Of a stretch of DNA of 64,000 nt, positions 53,328 to 63,479 are shown piece after piece. The stretch's first letter is position 1, and every line of letters begins with the position of its first letter. The stretch is taken from assembly GCA_037576195.1 (NCBI GenBank), contig CM075102.1:6820001-6884000 (forward strand), written 5' to 3'. Under the pieces are notes generated by a model. That model did no database searches, was not told the DNA's origin, and saw only the letters and a list, made by a program, of their open reading frames with translations. Both the position numbers and the translations under genes were made by a program. Source of the DNA: Phytoseiulus persimilis (lineage: Eukaryota > Arthropoda > Arachnida > Mesostigmata > Phytoseiidae).

Positions 53328-54184
53328 CCAAGACTTTCGGTCTCCGGTACACGAGGAGCGGTCAAGAGCTGTTCGAGTGCTTCAGCGATGCAGATTTCGC
53401 TGGCGACGAGCAAACGAGACGGAGCACCACCGGATCACTGATTCGGTTCGGAGGCGGAGTCATTTCCTGGGCAAGCAAACGCCAAGCGGCCGTGACGCTC
53501 TCTTCAATGGAGGCGGGGCTTGTGGCCCTTTCCGAAATACTCAAGACCGCGATTTGGACAGCGCGTCTACTCGCAGAGCTTGGACATCCAGTCGTACCAA
53601 AGTTGCTCGTTGACAACCAGTCGACGATCGCTCTTGCTGAGAATCCATCCTTCCACAAACGCTCAAAGCACATCGAGATGGAAACCGTCAAGATGATGGT
53701 CACGTTCGTCACAGTGTGCGTGATGGCCAGCAGCGCGTCCGGGTACTTCACATACTCCGACTGCGACACTGATTGCCAGAAGATGAACTGGCCATGCACG
53801 ATTTCCCAAACAAACGAGAACAACTTTCCATGCGACTGCGTGGAGCTCGAAGCGAGCTGCCTCAGATTGGCGTCAAGAGAAGTTGTATGCCTGATCAAGA
53901 ACAGGACTGCCGTAGGAGGAGAAGACATTTGGATTCCATACTTCAACCATACGCACCCGTCGACGCCATCGCCCCCGGTTCCCGATCCTGATCGGACGAT
54001 TGGATATTGGTTCAAATTTCTGTCGATATACTTTGTAGTTACAAACGTGTTCTCGGTGCTCGCCAGGAGGATCGTCCTCACGAGATGGGTCAGACGAATT
54101 CGAGCGCGTTCATACGCTCGCTTGCCTGATCCGCCTCTTGAACAGGAGGATGGACCATACCGACCGACAACCGAAGAGATTTGA
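53328..54184 (+). CDS. Copia 3 RNase H fused in frame to the env-like glycoprotein
   Basis: The first half is copia RNase H: FSDADFAGDEQTRRSTTG, SSMEAGLVALSE, LVDNQSTIAL and NPSFHKRSKHIEME. Without a stop it runs into the env-like protein: an internal signal-like segment (MMVTFVTVCVMASSASG), then YFTYSDCDTDC with eight cysteines, FPCDC, sites NRT and NHT, a Pro-rich stretch, a hydrophobic segment (FLSIYFVVTNVFSVLA) and the tail DGPYRPTTEEI. Copia 1 has about 40 more RNase H residues before the signal peptide, so the fusion probably comes from a deletion. Translation from the internal ATG near 53694 would still give a secreted protein. Confidence 0.75.
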
Positions 54185-54222
54185 GATATAACTCTTTCTT
54201 GTGAATCTCGCTTTTCCCAAAT

Positions 54223-54273
54223 AATAAAACGCACGTCTCGCTATTTACAAATTTAAAGATTTGGACCTTTATT
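54223..54273. promoter_or_regulatory. Facing polyadenylation signals, copia 3
   Basis: AATAAA on the plus strand (54223-54228) after the env-like ORF and on the minus strand (54268-54273) at the end of the antisense gene; starts are 45 bp apart, as in copia 1. Confidence 0.6.
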
Positions 54274-55663
54274 CATCGATTGAGCGGAGAAGATCGAAAA
54301 GTTAGAACAAAGCCTTTGTATCTCGGATACATCTGGTCCAAAAGCAGCGAAACTACTTGGATCATAGTTTCGAGCTGACAAGCGATCTGGAGTCGGAATG
54401 TGCAGCAGAATGACGACACAGCGTCGATCCCTGCGGTAGATGCAGGTCCGCGCATACGACATCTGGTAACAGTGATATCCACGGATATCCAATTCAAATC
54501 GCCTGGGTCGCAAAGTCGATGAAATCGAATCGGTGCTCATTTCCGAAATCGAACTCGAGAGAGTCGATATGGTACCGGTGTCAGTTGTCATCGAATGCAC
54601 GATTGACTTTGGAGAAGTGAGACGCCTGGTTGTGGAAGTAGAGGGAAGACCTCCGAGTTGTTGCAGTAAGCGGCAGGTCCGAGGCAACAACACCCTCGGC
54701 AGTGGTCAAAGAAGACCGAGTGGTGGTTGTAGTTGATACAGTGTGAATTGCCGTCGTGGGAAGCGACGAGGTGACCCGCGGAGATGGAGTTGATGATGAA
54801 ATGGATTGAGTCGGCGTGAGATAGGAACGTCGCCCGACAGTCGCTTTTTCCAGGAGCCCAGTCCTTCTTAACTTCCTAGATTATGATAATTATCACGGGC
54901 ACGGTTCCATCGAAGAACTATTCGGATGATATCGCTCGTGACCTCTTCATCGTCTTGGCTTACTGTGAACGATGAGTATGTTCGACATGCCAACGATGAG
55001 TCGTCGTTACAAAAGAACGGGTATGCCATGGAGTTGTGGAACTCGGTACCCAGCGACGAGTCGTTGTTTGACGACGTTCCCCATGCCTGACAGCGCGAAC
55101 GGTCGTGGTTGGAGAATACTCTCGAGTCACTTGTCCGGTGAGAGTACGATATATTGGTGTTAATGGAGTCGGTGATGCAGATCTCACAGATTCCGAAATA
55201 GTTGAAGTCTTTACAGTCAATGTCGGGTTTGACGTTGCAGCCGTTGTCGGAGGTCCGACCGAAAAGACTCGTAGCGTTTCGCGGGTGCATGGCCTCGCGA
55301 ACCATGCGCTCACTCTTCGTGGAAGTGGAGCTTAAGAGGAAAACTGTAGGAGAGTAACGAAAAATTGGAATGCAGCTCTCACGGAAACGTAATCAAGATA
55401 TGCGACGACGTCTGAAACATACCCGAGTAGACCAGAATTCCGAGAACGACCGACAACACGGAAATCACAAACAACAAGTATTTCGTCACACCACGGGCCA
55501 CGCGCAGGTTCGGAGCAATCGATCGCACATTAATTTCGCTACTTTGACGAGAAATGCAACATTCATGGTCGATCCCTTGGAGCTCCATCGTGGAGGGTAC
55601 GGATCGAGAGAAAGTAGCTCTCGAAGTAGGTTTGGGAGTAGCACTCGATGTATCAGTGCTCAT
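54253..55663 (-). pseudogene. Copia 3 antisense gene 2: membrane protein with mucin-like stalk, broken
   Basis: Exon 1 (55663-55423) encodes a Ser/Thr/Cys-containing N-terminus and a membrane segment (YLLFVISVLSVVLGILVYS). A GTATGT donor at 55422 and CAG ending at 55344 bound a 79-bp phase-1 intron, and exon 2 completes the segment (VFLLSS). Beyond it the Thr/Ser/Pro-rich stalk jumps between frames (55260-54960, about 54850-54650, then 54690-54530), showing indels. The C-terminus has a cysteine domain (YHCYQMSYARTC, RRCVVILL) like that of copia 1 gene B. AATAAA lies within the last codons, so the true end may be earlier. Confidence 0.55.
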
Positions 55664-56060
55664 CGAGTGATGTCAAGACTCCCACTCCCCTTCCAATGAT
55701 CTTTCAAACATGCTCCATGGAAATGCGTGTATCTGGGTCATACCAAAAGGAAAGGAGAAAATCAAAACCAAACAACCAGCTAGGGGTGGATACAAGATTA
55801 TACAATTCCTTTTTCATTCTAAACATGAGTACACAGTGAGCTCCCCGCACTTTTCGATCATCACAAGCAGTCCCCTCAAGGGCCTGGTGCAGATTGCCAC
55901 CGGCGGTACCGGTTGCTCTACCCGGAGGAGAAGACATCTCCGAGTCTCCCTCGAAAGACACGCCCAGTATCCGCTGAGCCGCTCACACGCTTAGCGACTC
56001 AGGTCCACCCGCTCGCGCAGGACCTGCTCCAACTGCACAATGGGTGGCAACCCATTCGGC

Positions 56061-56332
56061 TCTAGGGGAAGAGGAAGAGAAAACATGCGATCGCGTTGAG
56101 ATGAAATTGTCGATGATGCAGATACCTTGGAGCTGACAGACTCACCAAACATCAATCTGAGCACGTGGATCGCGCCCACAATCACGGCCGACACCAGGAT
56201 TGCCACCCCAGGACGCTCCTTAATTCGTCGAAGGAGAGCGTCTAGTTGTCGCAGGATGGTGCTACGAACTTCCTCAGGGATCGGCACCACCACGAGTGGG
56301 TAACGACGGTCGTCTTGCATCCTATCCGACAT
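56061..56332 (-). CDS. Copia 3 antisense gene 1: small membrane protein, two exons
   Basis: Exon 1 (56332-56146) encodes MSDRMQDDRRYP, an amphipathic helix (RSTILRQLDALLRRIKERP) and a membrane segment (VAILVSAVIVGAIHVLRLMF). A GTGAGT donor (56145-56140) lies directly at its end; a strong pyrimidine tract and TAG at 56062 mark the acceptor, an 84-bp phase-1 intron. Exon 2 (56061 to the stop near 55991) adds about 23 residues ending LRERVDLSR. Without splicing, the frame also stays open to the same stop because the intron is a multiple of three. A TATA box precedes it. Same exon design as the coiled-coil genes but much shorter; it may be a 5' piece of a longer gene. Confidence 0.55.
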
Positions 56333-56396
56333 GCTCGCTTCTCGATGTTTGCTCAGAAAGGATCGAGTCAGACAATTGCGTGCTTGAGAACACCCC

Positions 56397-56403
56397 TTTT
56401 TAT
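56397..56403 (-). promoter_or_regulatory. TATA box of the copia 3 antisense gene
   Basis: TATAAAA on the minus strand, 65 bp before the ATG at 56332. This spacing places a start site about 30-35 bp upstream of the ATG, an ordinary core-promoter layout outside any LTR. Confidence 0.55.
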
Positions 56404-56509
56404 ACGATTTTTGGCGAGAGTTTGTCTCGAGATACGGTCCTATGTCAGCTCAATCGAAAGCAAATTTCGCGACAAAGATGTCTAGACAAACATCAGCTTG
56501 GAGCTCTGG

Positions 56510-57990
56510 CTGAGCTGGCTGCGAGGGTTCGAACCTGGTCCATCGAGTTTGGATTTCTCTTAACTTGACGAACCACGCTTTGGAGGCGCATGATCACTTG
56601 ATCGAGATTCACTTGACTTGGCGCGGGTTCTACTTCGGCTTCCATCCAAGTCTCCTCATCACACCCACTCTCAACTTCATCGTCGGATATTCTGCGTCCG
56701 CCGTTGCTACGAAGAGAAGGTCGATATCAAAAGCCACAGCATCCCTGCTGAAGACGACTCTTCTCACGGCTGAATCAGAATCGTGGGCGAAGCACTTCTG
56801 TCTCCTCAACCACATGCGATCGACCGCTGACAGTACATTACTCGCTCCGTTGCTGCGGGAACCAAATCCGCAAAGGATTCTCGAGTAGCGCCAGGGTCGC
56901 ATTCTCGAGATACTCTCTAGTGGCTCGCTGAGTCACTCTGTTAAGACCGAGGGCTGCGTTGTTCAGATATCACATTATGGGGGCACTGTGGTGAACATTT
57001 AGTGTCAGGTAACGATCCGGATCACAAAAACAGGCTTTGTCGAACGAGATCGAAAACTTGGAGCCCGGAAAACGATGAATGACATGAGAATTTCTGCGAG
57101 AACACAATCCGAAGAGAATGGAATGCAAGGCTCGGAGTAGCGAAAATGAAACAGAGTGGCACACGACGAGGACTCAAACCTTTCATGCGCAGATTTCGGA
57201 GCTTGATTTGCAGCATAGCTCTCAGCTTCATCGCATCTTCGTGGAGGAACTTATTCAGCGTATTAGCGGACTTTGGTGACGTCGCTTCGGTGGGGATATG
57301 CGCGGCTCAACAGGCGCCTGAATGTGCTAGAAGTGACGTTGTTCGTTCATGCTCACGGTAGACTGGCATACCAGTCGGAGCATATCACTGCTTAGAGTAA
57401 GTCTCGAGAATAAGTTGTCTACTTCTCGCTCGAGTTCTCGGTTTGCTACCCCGCTCAACGGGCCGTCTCCAGTAATGCCATGCTGGGCCTCCAAATGCCC
57501 CATTTAGGTGCTGGTGTTCCGTTCGCTCCTCAGTTGCTAATTAATCGATAGAAAAACGACCGTCAGCCTTCTGAGTGGAAGATTTGAGGGAACGTAGAAG
57601 ACTTACCAACAAGGAACTGCTAGGGGAGCGATGCCAGTGACTTTCGGACAGATCCAAATCTATCAGATATGGGTTTAAAAATGATTTCGAACTAGCGAGT
57701 TCTCACTTTTTGACACAGGATGCACTCGGCTTGCGTAGCATTCTTCTCGAACCAACTCCACACCCAACTTCTGGGTTTTGCAACTCGCGGTCCGGGGGTT
57801 GAAGATTAACACGGATTTCACCTCTGGAACTCCGCAGAGTTACATCCGCATGTCTTGAAACAGATCCGAAGGCGACCCAGCGTCGGATCTGCTCACCACC
57901 TGACACAGTACTTTTCACTGGGTATATTGTTACCACGAAGATGGGGGCATTGGGTAGAAGATCATTTATTACTCGACGAAGCTTGCATTT
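56510..57990. other. No recognised gene; one acidic open stretch
   Basis: A minus-strand frame without an ATG (about 56750-56514) reads SDDEVESGCDEETWMEAEVEPAPSQ, then LDQVIMRLQSVVRQVKRNP. It looks coding but is unassigned and could be a 5' exon of the antisense genes. The rest, to the gypsy element, shows no convincing frame. Confidence 0.3.
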
Positions 57991-58024
57991 ATATAGGATC
58001 GGCCGGTGGCGCTAACATCGCGCT

Positions 58025-60022
58025 TCAATCGGGCACGCTACCCCGACCAGACGTCCGCGTCTGGTACGGCCTGAGATCTTTCACGTTCAGGGTCCGGAGT
58101 CGTCCAGCGGGGTCTTTGAGCTCATAACTCTGTGGAGCGACCCTCCTCACGATGGTCCACGGTCCCACATATCGAGGATGGAGCTTCTTCGACAAACCTC
58201 GACGGGACCTGGTTACCTTGACCAACATCCTCACCCCTGCGGGCCAGACCGGAGGCGCTTTCCTCGAATCGTCGTAACGTCTCTTCGCACCGCGTTGGGC
58301 CCGCTCACGGCTCTGGGGCGCTTCCCGCCGGAGGGCGCTGACCTCTCGACGTTCTTCAGATGGCCTTTCAGGTTCCCCAGGCAGAACAGCCGTAAACCCG
58401 TACAGTAGTTCGAAAGGAGTCTTCCGTAGGGTCTCACTATGGGTGGTATTCATGGAGACGGCGATACCTGGGAGGAGGTCGGGTATAGTCGACCCGCCCT
58501 CCGTGATCGGAGCCGCCAACCCGTCCGTCACGGTACGGATCATTCTTTCAGTGAGTCCGTTGCACTGAGGATGTCCAATCGCTGTCCGTACGTGAGAAAT
58601 ACCCAATCTCCGCACATGGCTCCGGAAGACAGTCCCTTGGAAGCAAGTTGCGTTGTCTGTCACGATCGAGTCGATTTGCCCCATGACGCTCGTTATGACG
58701 GAGAGTGATCGAACGACGAAAAGAGCCGAAGCACGGCGTGTCGGGAACAGGTGAACATAACGGGTACAGTAATCGGTAGCCACGAGAACGTACCACGCTC
58801 GTTGACCTGGCACATTGAGCGGTCCTGCGAAATCCAACCCCACCTCCTGGAAGAGTCGACTGGGCGGTGTGACAGGTTGCATGGATCCGACCTTTTGCGT
58901 TTCCGGTTTCCTGCGTTGACATGCCTCGCAGCTTTTGACGTAGCTCCGCACTTGGGACAGGAACCCTTCCCCGATGTCGAAGCGTTCGTTTACGCGCCTT
59001 CCAGTCTTCCAAATTCCTGGGTGTCCTGCCATGCCGTCTCCGTGGCACAGCCGAATAGCGTCTGATCGCAGAGGTTGGGGAATGCAAAGTCGGCCCTTCC
59101 GATACAGAAGAGGATCTTGGACGGTATACCCCTCCGGCGAAAGTCCCTGTTCGCAACGCTCCAGAAGTGTGCGTGTGGACCGATCCTTGCGTTGCTCCTC
59201 GCGAAACCGTTCTACTTGGAGTGCGGCCACCGTGAGTCGAGATAAGGCATCTGCATTCCCGTTCTTTTTCCCCTTCCGGTGAATCACCTCGAAGTCATAG
59301 TCCTGGATTGCCATCGCCCAGCGGACAAGCTTGGGAGAGAGGTTTGCTCTGCTCCGAAGATAATTCAATGAGATACTATCTGTCACGACTTCGAACTGCC
59401 GACCGTACAGGTAGGAGTGAAACTTCTGAATCGCCCAAACGACGGCTAGGCATTCAGTTTCCGACGAATGACATTTCATCTCGGCTTTCGTGGGGCACCG
59501 ACTTGCGTAGGCAACTACTCTCTCCTTGCCGCCGGACAACTGCGGATAAACGTCGCGTTTAGTTATCGCGTTTAGCTTCCTGTAATCTACGCAGAACCTG
59601 ACGCTACCATCCTTCTTCTTAACCAATACAACTGGCGCAGCCCACGGACTAGATGATGGTTCGATAACTCCAGCGTCCAATATTGCCTCAACTTCTTTTG
59701 CGATCGTCTGTCTTTGTGCGGGTGCTACACGTCCGACGGGAAATGCAATCGGCGGAGTATCGCCTGTAGGGATGGAGTGTTGTACCTGGTTCCTACAGTT
59801 TAACTGATTCGGTTGTCCGGAGAGGTTACGGAAGTCTTTCAAGAGTAGAGACGTGAGCCGTTCTCTCTGATTCTTGGTTAGTTCTTTCCCAAATCGCAAC
59901 TCGTTCCCCTGAGTATTGGTGGTCGATTCTCGGTCACTGGACGTACTCACCGTAACGGGGACATGAACGCGGCCCAGTGGTACGCCCTCTCTCATGTGGA
60001 TGGGTGAATTCTCGAGGTTCAC
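58025..60022 (-). CDS. Gypsy 2 pol with in-frame loss of the reverse-transcriptase palm (665 aa)
   Basis: The N-terminal part has the RT entry ([33 protein letters not shown]), reaches DVYPQ, then jumps directly to [14 protein letters not shown], the middle of RNase H. The whole catalytic palm, including the YVDD equivalent and the first RNase H Asp, is gone, about 250 residues, yet the frame is kept. RNase H resumes with [12 protein letters not shown] and [10 protein letters not shown]. Integrase is complete: zinc region ([10 protein letters not shown]...CEACQ), [24 protein letters not shown], then a chromatin-facing GPW/F-type module (RYVGPWTIV). It can make integrase but no RT. Confidence 0.82.
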   Translation of the reverse strand: MNLENSPIHMREGVPLGRVHVPVTVSTSSDRESTTNTQGNELRFGKELTKNQRERLTSLLLKDFRNLSGQPNQLNCRNQVQHSIPTGDTPPIAFPVGRVAPAQRQTIAKEVEAILDAGVIEPSSSPWAAPVVLVKKKDGSVRFCVDYRKLNAITKRDVYPQLSGGKERVVAYASRCPTKAEMKCHSSETECLAVVWAIQKFHSYLYGRQFEVVTDSISLNYLRSRANLSPKLVRWAMAIQDYDFEVIHRKGKKNGNADALSRLTVAALQVERFREEQRKDRSTRTLLERCEQGLSPEGYTVQDPLLYRKGRLCIPQPLRSDAIRLCHGDGMAGHPGIWKTGRRVNERFDIGEGFLSQVRSYVKSCEACQRRKPETQKVGSMQPVTPPSRLFQEVGLDFAGPLNVPGQRAWYVLVATDYCTRYVHLFPTRRASALFVVRSLSVITSVMGQIDSIVTDNATCFQGTVFRSHVRRLGISHVRTAIGHPQCNGLTERMIRTVTDGLAAPITEGGSTIPDLLPGIAVSMNTTHSETLRKTPFELLYGFTAVLPGEPERPSEERREVSALRREAPQSRERAQRGAKRRYDDSRKAPPVWPAGVRMLVKVTRSRRGLSKKLHPRYVGPWTIVRRVAPQSYELKDPAGRLRTLNVKDLRPYQTRTSGRGSVPD

Positions 60023-60537
60023 GACGAGGATCTCGCAGAGCCCGTTTTCATCCGAGCGAACCAGACTGTGAGGAGTGATGTACTGATTCCCCGGCGAATA
60101 GTTCCAACTCTGGAGGGATGATTCCGGAGAAGACCATCCGTCTGTAGCGTACTTGTTGGCATTCCCGTCCTAACTGTGACGTACTGACCGGTTTGAGGGG
60201 GTGTCACGGTTCCTCCGTCTGATTTACAGGAAAGACGTCGTTTCGCGTAGGTATCGGACTCCTGAATGCAGTCTTTATTCACAAACGCGAAAGTCTTAGA
60301 CAAAAAGGGTTTTCCGAGGATTACGTCCTCGGATAGATTATTGATGACGAAGAACGGTTCTAGACTACCATCGACTTCCAGCTCGAGGGCACCGATTACA
60401 TCCATGGTCTGTTTCTGAGCACCTGTAACACGGGTGTCACGCACTCGACAGAGTGCTTTAGAGTTTATTGATAATACCGAATAAAGTACATCCTCAGCTG
60501 TACGCCGCGTGCTGTTCTCTCCGTGCGACAGGCCCAC
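60019..60537 (-). pseudogene. Gypsy 2 protease C-terminal region
   Basis: The frame includes SKALCRVRDTRVTGAQKQTMDVIGAL, FFVINNLSEDVILGKPFL, the C-terminal half of a gypsy aspartic protease (ILG motif). The N-terminal D-T/S-G is cut off. The frame ends just before the next ORF in another frame. Confidence 0.6.
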
Positions 60538-60729
60538 TGCGCATGCGCTGGCAGCGGCGATGCCGGTGGGCAGGCGGCAATCGGTCGGTAGGAGTCAGGT
60601 GTCTCACGGCGGTTGAGAGACAACGCACCGAGCACGAGAGAGAGCGGCCACGACGGCGTCTACAGGAGGATTCCAGATCCAGACCAGAGTATTCCCTCTT
60701 GTAGTATAAGTCCAAACTGTGGCACCACA
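60499..60729 (+). repeat. Probable 5' LTR of BEL 2
   Basis: Begins TGTACGCC and ends CACCACA, then TGGTGGCAGCGAG as the likely primer-binding region. The TGTACG start is shared with the BEL 1 LTR. Only one copy lies in the window, so the borders are inferred. Confidence 0.55.
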
Positions 60730-60954
60730 TGGTGGCAGCGAGTTAAACGACCCCAGCCAGTCTCAAGAAGAAGCGTCAACCAGGATTCCAGATCCGCCGA
60801 TCCAGACGGCGTGAGTTCGGACAGAGTTCGTCGCATTATTCAGTTCATCCAGACGGCCGAAGAGGGCAATCAGCTATCAAGGAGCCTTCACAGTTCTACG
60901 TGAGACTCGCAGCGGATATTTCGGGGAAATATCCAAGTTCCGACAACTTCAAAA

Positions 60955-62155
60955 GTGCCGCGTCAGTACGCTCGAACCGTAAGTTTCCTGAAGAAGAAAA
61001 CGGCAGCAGCGCATGCGAGCCGGTCGAAAGAAGCACCAGACCACGGGCCGAAGACGCCAGAACCAACCCACGCGTGCCAGACTGCAAGCAAGCATTTCAA
61101 ACTACCGAAGTTCACGGGCGACTTAAAGAGGTTTCGGGAGTGGTGGCAACTCTTCAACGTCCACGTCCACAAGAGGGGGATGGACCCCATCGAGAAATTC
61201 ACGCTATTGAAAGAGGCGCTGCAAGGACCCCCATCTTTCGAGATCGCACACTTAGAATTCAGCCCGGACCAGTACGATGAAGCAGTCAGAATCATCGGAA
61301 AGAGGTTCGGATGCCAACGCGCAGCCAAAAAAGAGCATCTCCAGGAAATTCGGAAACTGTGTACAGCCAGGGATCTGCACGCGAACGATAAGTTCTTCCG
61401 TTTTGTTTCCTCGCTGTCCCAGAACGTCAAGGCGCTGCTATCCTTAGGAAAGAGTTTCGAATCAATCTCTATGGCAGTCGCGCAGGACATCCTCAGATGC
61501 CTGCCCAGAGTAATGAGCGAAGAGTTCACGAGAAAGAATTTTGAAACCGTGACGGCGCCAGGCGGCTCGGACAGCGAGCTTAAATTACTTCTAGAGTACC
61601 TAGAGAGAGAGGTAGAGATCAAACGATCTTGCGGTCCGTCGGCTCAGCCGGGACCAAGCAGTCCCCACAGTTCCCGTCTCGGTAGGGATTTCAGCTCTAG
61701 CGATAAAGACAGGCAATTTCATTCAAAACCGGGTAACTGGAAAGGTAGTCAGCGCGAGCCAGGCAGGGGCACCGTTGGATTCCTCGCAAAGAACGCAGCA
61801 GTAGACCACTCTTGCATATTTTGCTCCAGCCCGAAACACGAGTCAAAATCGTGTAGAAAATCATTATCGCATGAAGAAAAGAAAGAACTTTGCGACAAAA
61901 ACAACGCGTGTCTCAAATGCCTCAGGCGCAACCACTTCGCGAAAAAATGCAGAGCTAGAAGTGTCAAGTGCGAAAGGTGCAATCGAGGGCATTACGCGGT
62001 GATGTGCAACGCCGACAGAGCAACGGGGCAGCAATCAGAGGCACTCTCAACCCAGATAGACACGAGCAAACTCAAAAGGACGCCGAAGGGTCTAGTTTTC
62101 TTTCAGACCGGTCCAGTTTGGGTAAACTGCCCTTCAGGCAGGCAAGTGTTTAGAT
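60955..62155 (+). CDS. BEL 2 gag, continuing into pol
   Basis: Open from 60955 to the MITE. The capsid begins FKLPKFTGDLKRFREWWQLFNVHVH and continues to LLEYLEREVEIK. Three zinc knuckles follow (CIFCSSPKHESKSC, CLKCLRRNHFAKKC, CERCNRGHYAVMC), typical of BEL/Pao. The frame goes on through VWVNCPSGRQVF, the lead-in to the protease, where the MITE breaks it. The true start may lie upstream, in the leader at 60730-60954. Confidence 0.82.
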
Positions 62156-62313
62156 CAGGGTGTCGATGGCCGATCTCCGGTTTACAGAGGTGATGCCGGG
62201 GTGGATTTGACCATACTTCTTAGCGTCCACGTAGGTGGATGAAGGGTCGACGGTCGACCCCTTAGGGGACTCGCCTAGGGGGTCGATGGGTGAGTGGAGT
62301 TTGAGAACCACTG
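62156..62313. mobile_element. hAT-type MITE (158 bp) in BEL 2 protease
   Basis: Flanked by a perfect 8-bp duplication GTTTAGAT (62148-62155, 62314-62321). Ends CAGGGTGTCGATGG on the left and, reversed, CAGTGGTTCTCAAACT on the right, the latter the classic hAT terminal motif. Its removal joins the gag-protease frame exactly. Non-coding. Confidence 0.88.
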
Positions 62314-62321
62314 GTTTAGAT

Positions 62322-62700
62322 TCTTCCTAGACTCGGGGTCAGAGCGGTCTTACGTATCAGAGTATGTCGTCAGGGCTCTCAGATTAAAACCCGTATACCA
62401 GGAAAGCCTGGCAATGATCACGATAGGCGGAAACGTATCCAGCTTCAAGAAGCACAACGTGTACCACATCGGGCTTCAAAGCAGATTCGACAGCGAGATG
62501 GCAGTGGAACTCGAGGCGACAGAACTTCCAGAAATAGCCCGGGGGCACTTCCCGGTGTCGCCGGAATCGTGGAACCTCGCTCCGTTGGCGGACCACGGCG
62601 AGAACATAGGCAGGCGTGAGATAGCCGTTCTCTTGGGCTGGGATATCATACCCAAAATAAAGTGCGGAACGGAGCGCGTTTTCGAAAACAGAATGGTCTA
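62322..62700 (+). CDS. BEL 2 protease region
   Basis: The frame carries FFLDSGSERSYVSEYVV (catalytic D-S-G at about 62332-62340), then the ILGWD-type downstream motif (VLLGWDIIPKI), where the last stretch of the BEL protease domain is expected. It stops at 62700, near where unrelated sequence begins. Confidence 0.75.
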
Positions 62701-62759
62701 ACTCCTGCGAGGGTCAAGGAACTTATCATCTTAGATGTTCTAGCTCATTCCTGTTGTTG

Positions 62760-63360
62760 TCCTCCGAGGACACAGTCCCCATCCAGACTTCGTCATACCA
62801 CCAAAGGTATTGTATCTTTCATCTTTCGCAACAGCAGAGAAGAGGAAAGAACTGGTTCATCGAACCAGCGCTGAGGTAGCTCCCACCAACAGCGGTCGAG
62901 CTTCTGATGGGAGTCTGGTCGTGGTGAATGTTCAGGAATCCCAGCTTGCCGCAAACTACGGGAAGCTGGTCATGGATCTTAATTTTCGAGTGATGTGCAC
63001 AGTGATGTGTCTGGCTCTGTGTCGAGGAGTCTCACTCAGTCGTACCGCAGGATTCCAACTTGTCTGGGAATTATTCGACACTGTTCAGCGGTTGGGCGTT
63101 CAGCAGGGGTAATTTGCTGACAACGATGCTAAGCCCTTAGCACAGCTCAATCTGTTCGCGAAGTCTGTGGTCCAAAGCTCAGTGGTAATGGGAGTCATTG
63201 TAGCGTTTGATCAGATGAGAAGGACTGTAGATGAGCCGAAAAACTTACTCCGCTTGGCCAAGGAAGAGCAGCAGGGGCTCGATCTACGTCGGGATTACCT
63301 TGCTGGTAATATGGTATCAATTTGGTCGGGCTCGTCATCTTCAGAGCCTCCGTTTCTGTA
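62760..63360 (+). pseudogene. Fragment of a copia-type antisense coiled-coil gene inside BEL 2
   Basis: Frames 62810-63112 and 63113-63345 align with exon 1 of copia 1 gene A: DGSLVVVNVQESQLAANYGKLVMD, a degraded coil, LAQLNLFAKSVVQSSVVMGVI, then LLRLAKEEQQGLDLRRDYLAGNMVS and a trace of ARHLQSL. A stop at 63110 and a shift near 63330 break it. The membrane segment and exon 2 are absent. The borders with BEL 2 sequence are not sharp. Confidence 0.7.
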
Positions 63361-63479
63361 GCGAGAATGGATGGAGACTCGTAGCGAGAATGGACGAGTC
63401 GCGGAGCGGAGGCGCGCAGTCGTAGGTCTTCGTGACAGCGAATTTGTACCAGCCAGGTACCAGACTGAGATCCGCACAA

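Larger units (their letters stand above)
42358..54184 (+). mobile_element. Copia 3: decayed Ty1/copia element with env-like gene, carrying nested insertions
   Basis: Plus-strand gag (truncated), protease-integrase and reverse transcriptase from 42358 to 45550. RNase H and the env-like ORF resume at 53328. The gap is a mariner insertion holding copia 2. A solo LTR of the copia 1 family sits at 44016-44355. No LTR of its own was identified. Antisense genes at 54253-56332 follow tail-to-tail and probably belong to the element. Confidence 0.75.
58025..60537 (-). mobile_element. Gypsy 2: Ty3/gypsy element with RT core deleted, 5' part missing
   Basis: Minus-strand Ty3/gypsy pol. The gag and protease active site are absent because the BEL 2 LTR begins at about 60499. 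The protease C-terminus, RT fingers, late RNase H and complete integrase remain. LTRs were not delimited; an AATAAA (minus) lies near 57965. Confidence 0.75.

Noticed and set aside
53362-54234. 290-codon minus-strand ORF opposite RNase H and env-like gene
   Set aside because: The opposite strand has clear RNase H and signal-peptide features; this frame is a shadow with no motif.
54868-55305. Cys-containing alternative frame after the copia 3 gene 2 intron
   Set aside because: It is open, but the parallel frame has the Thr/Ser/Pro bias seen in the stalks of the related genes; kept only as an alternative.
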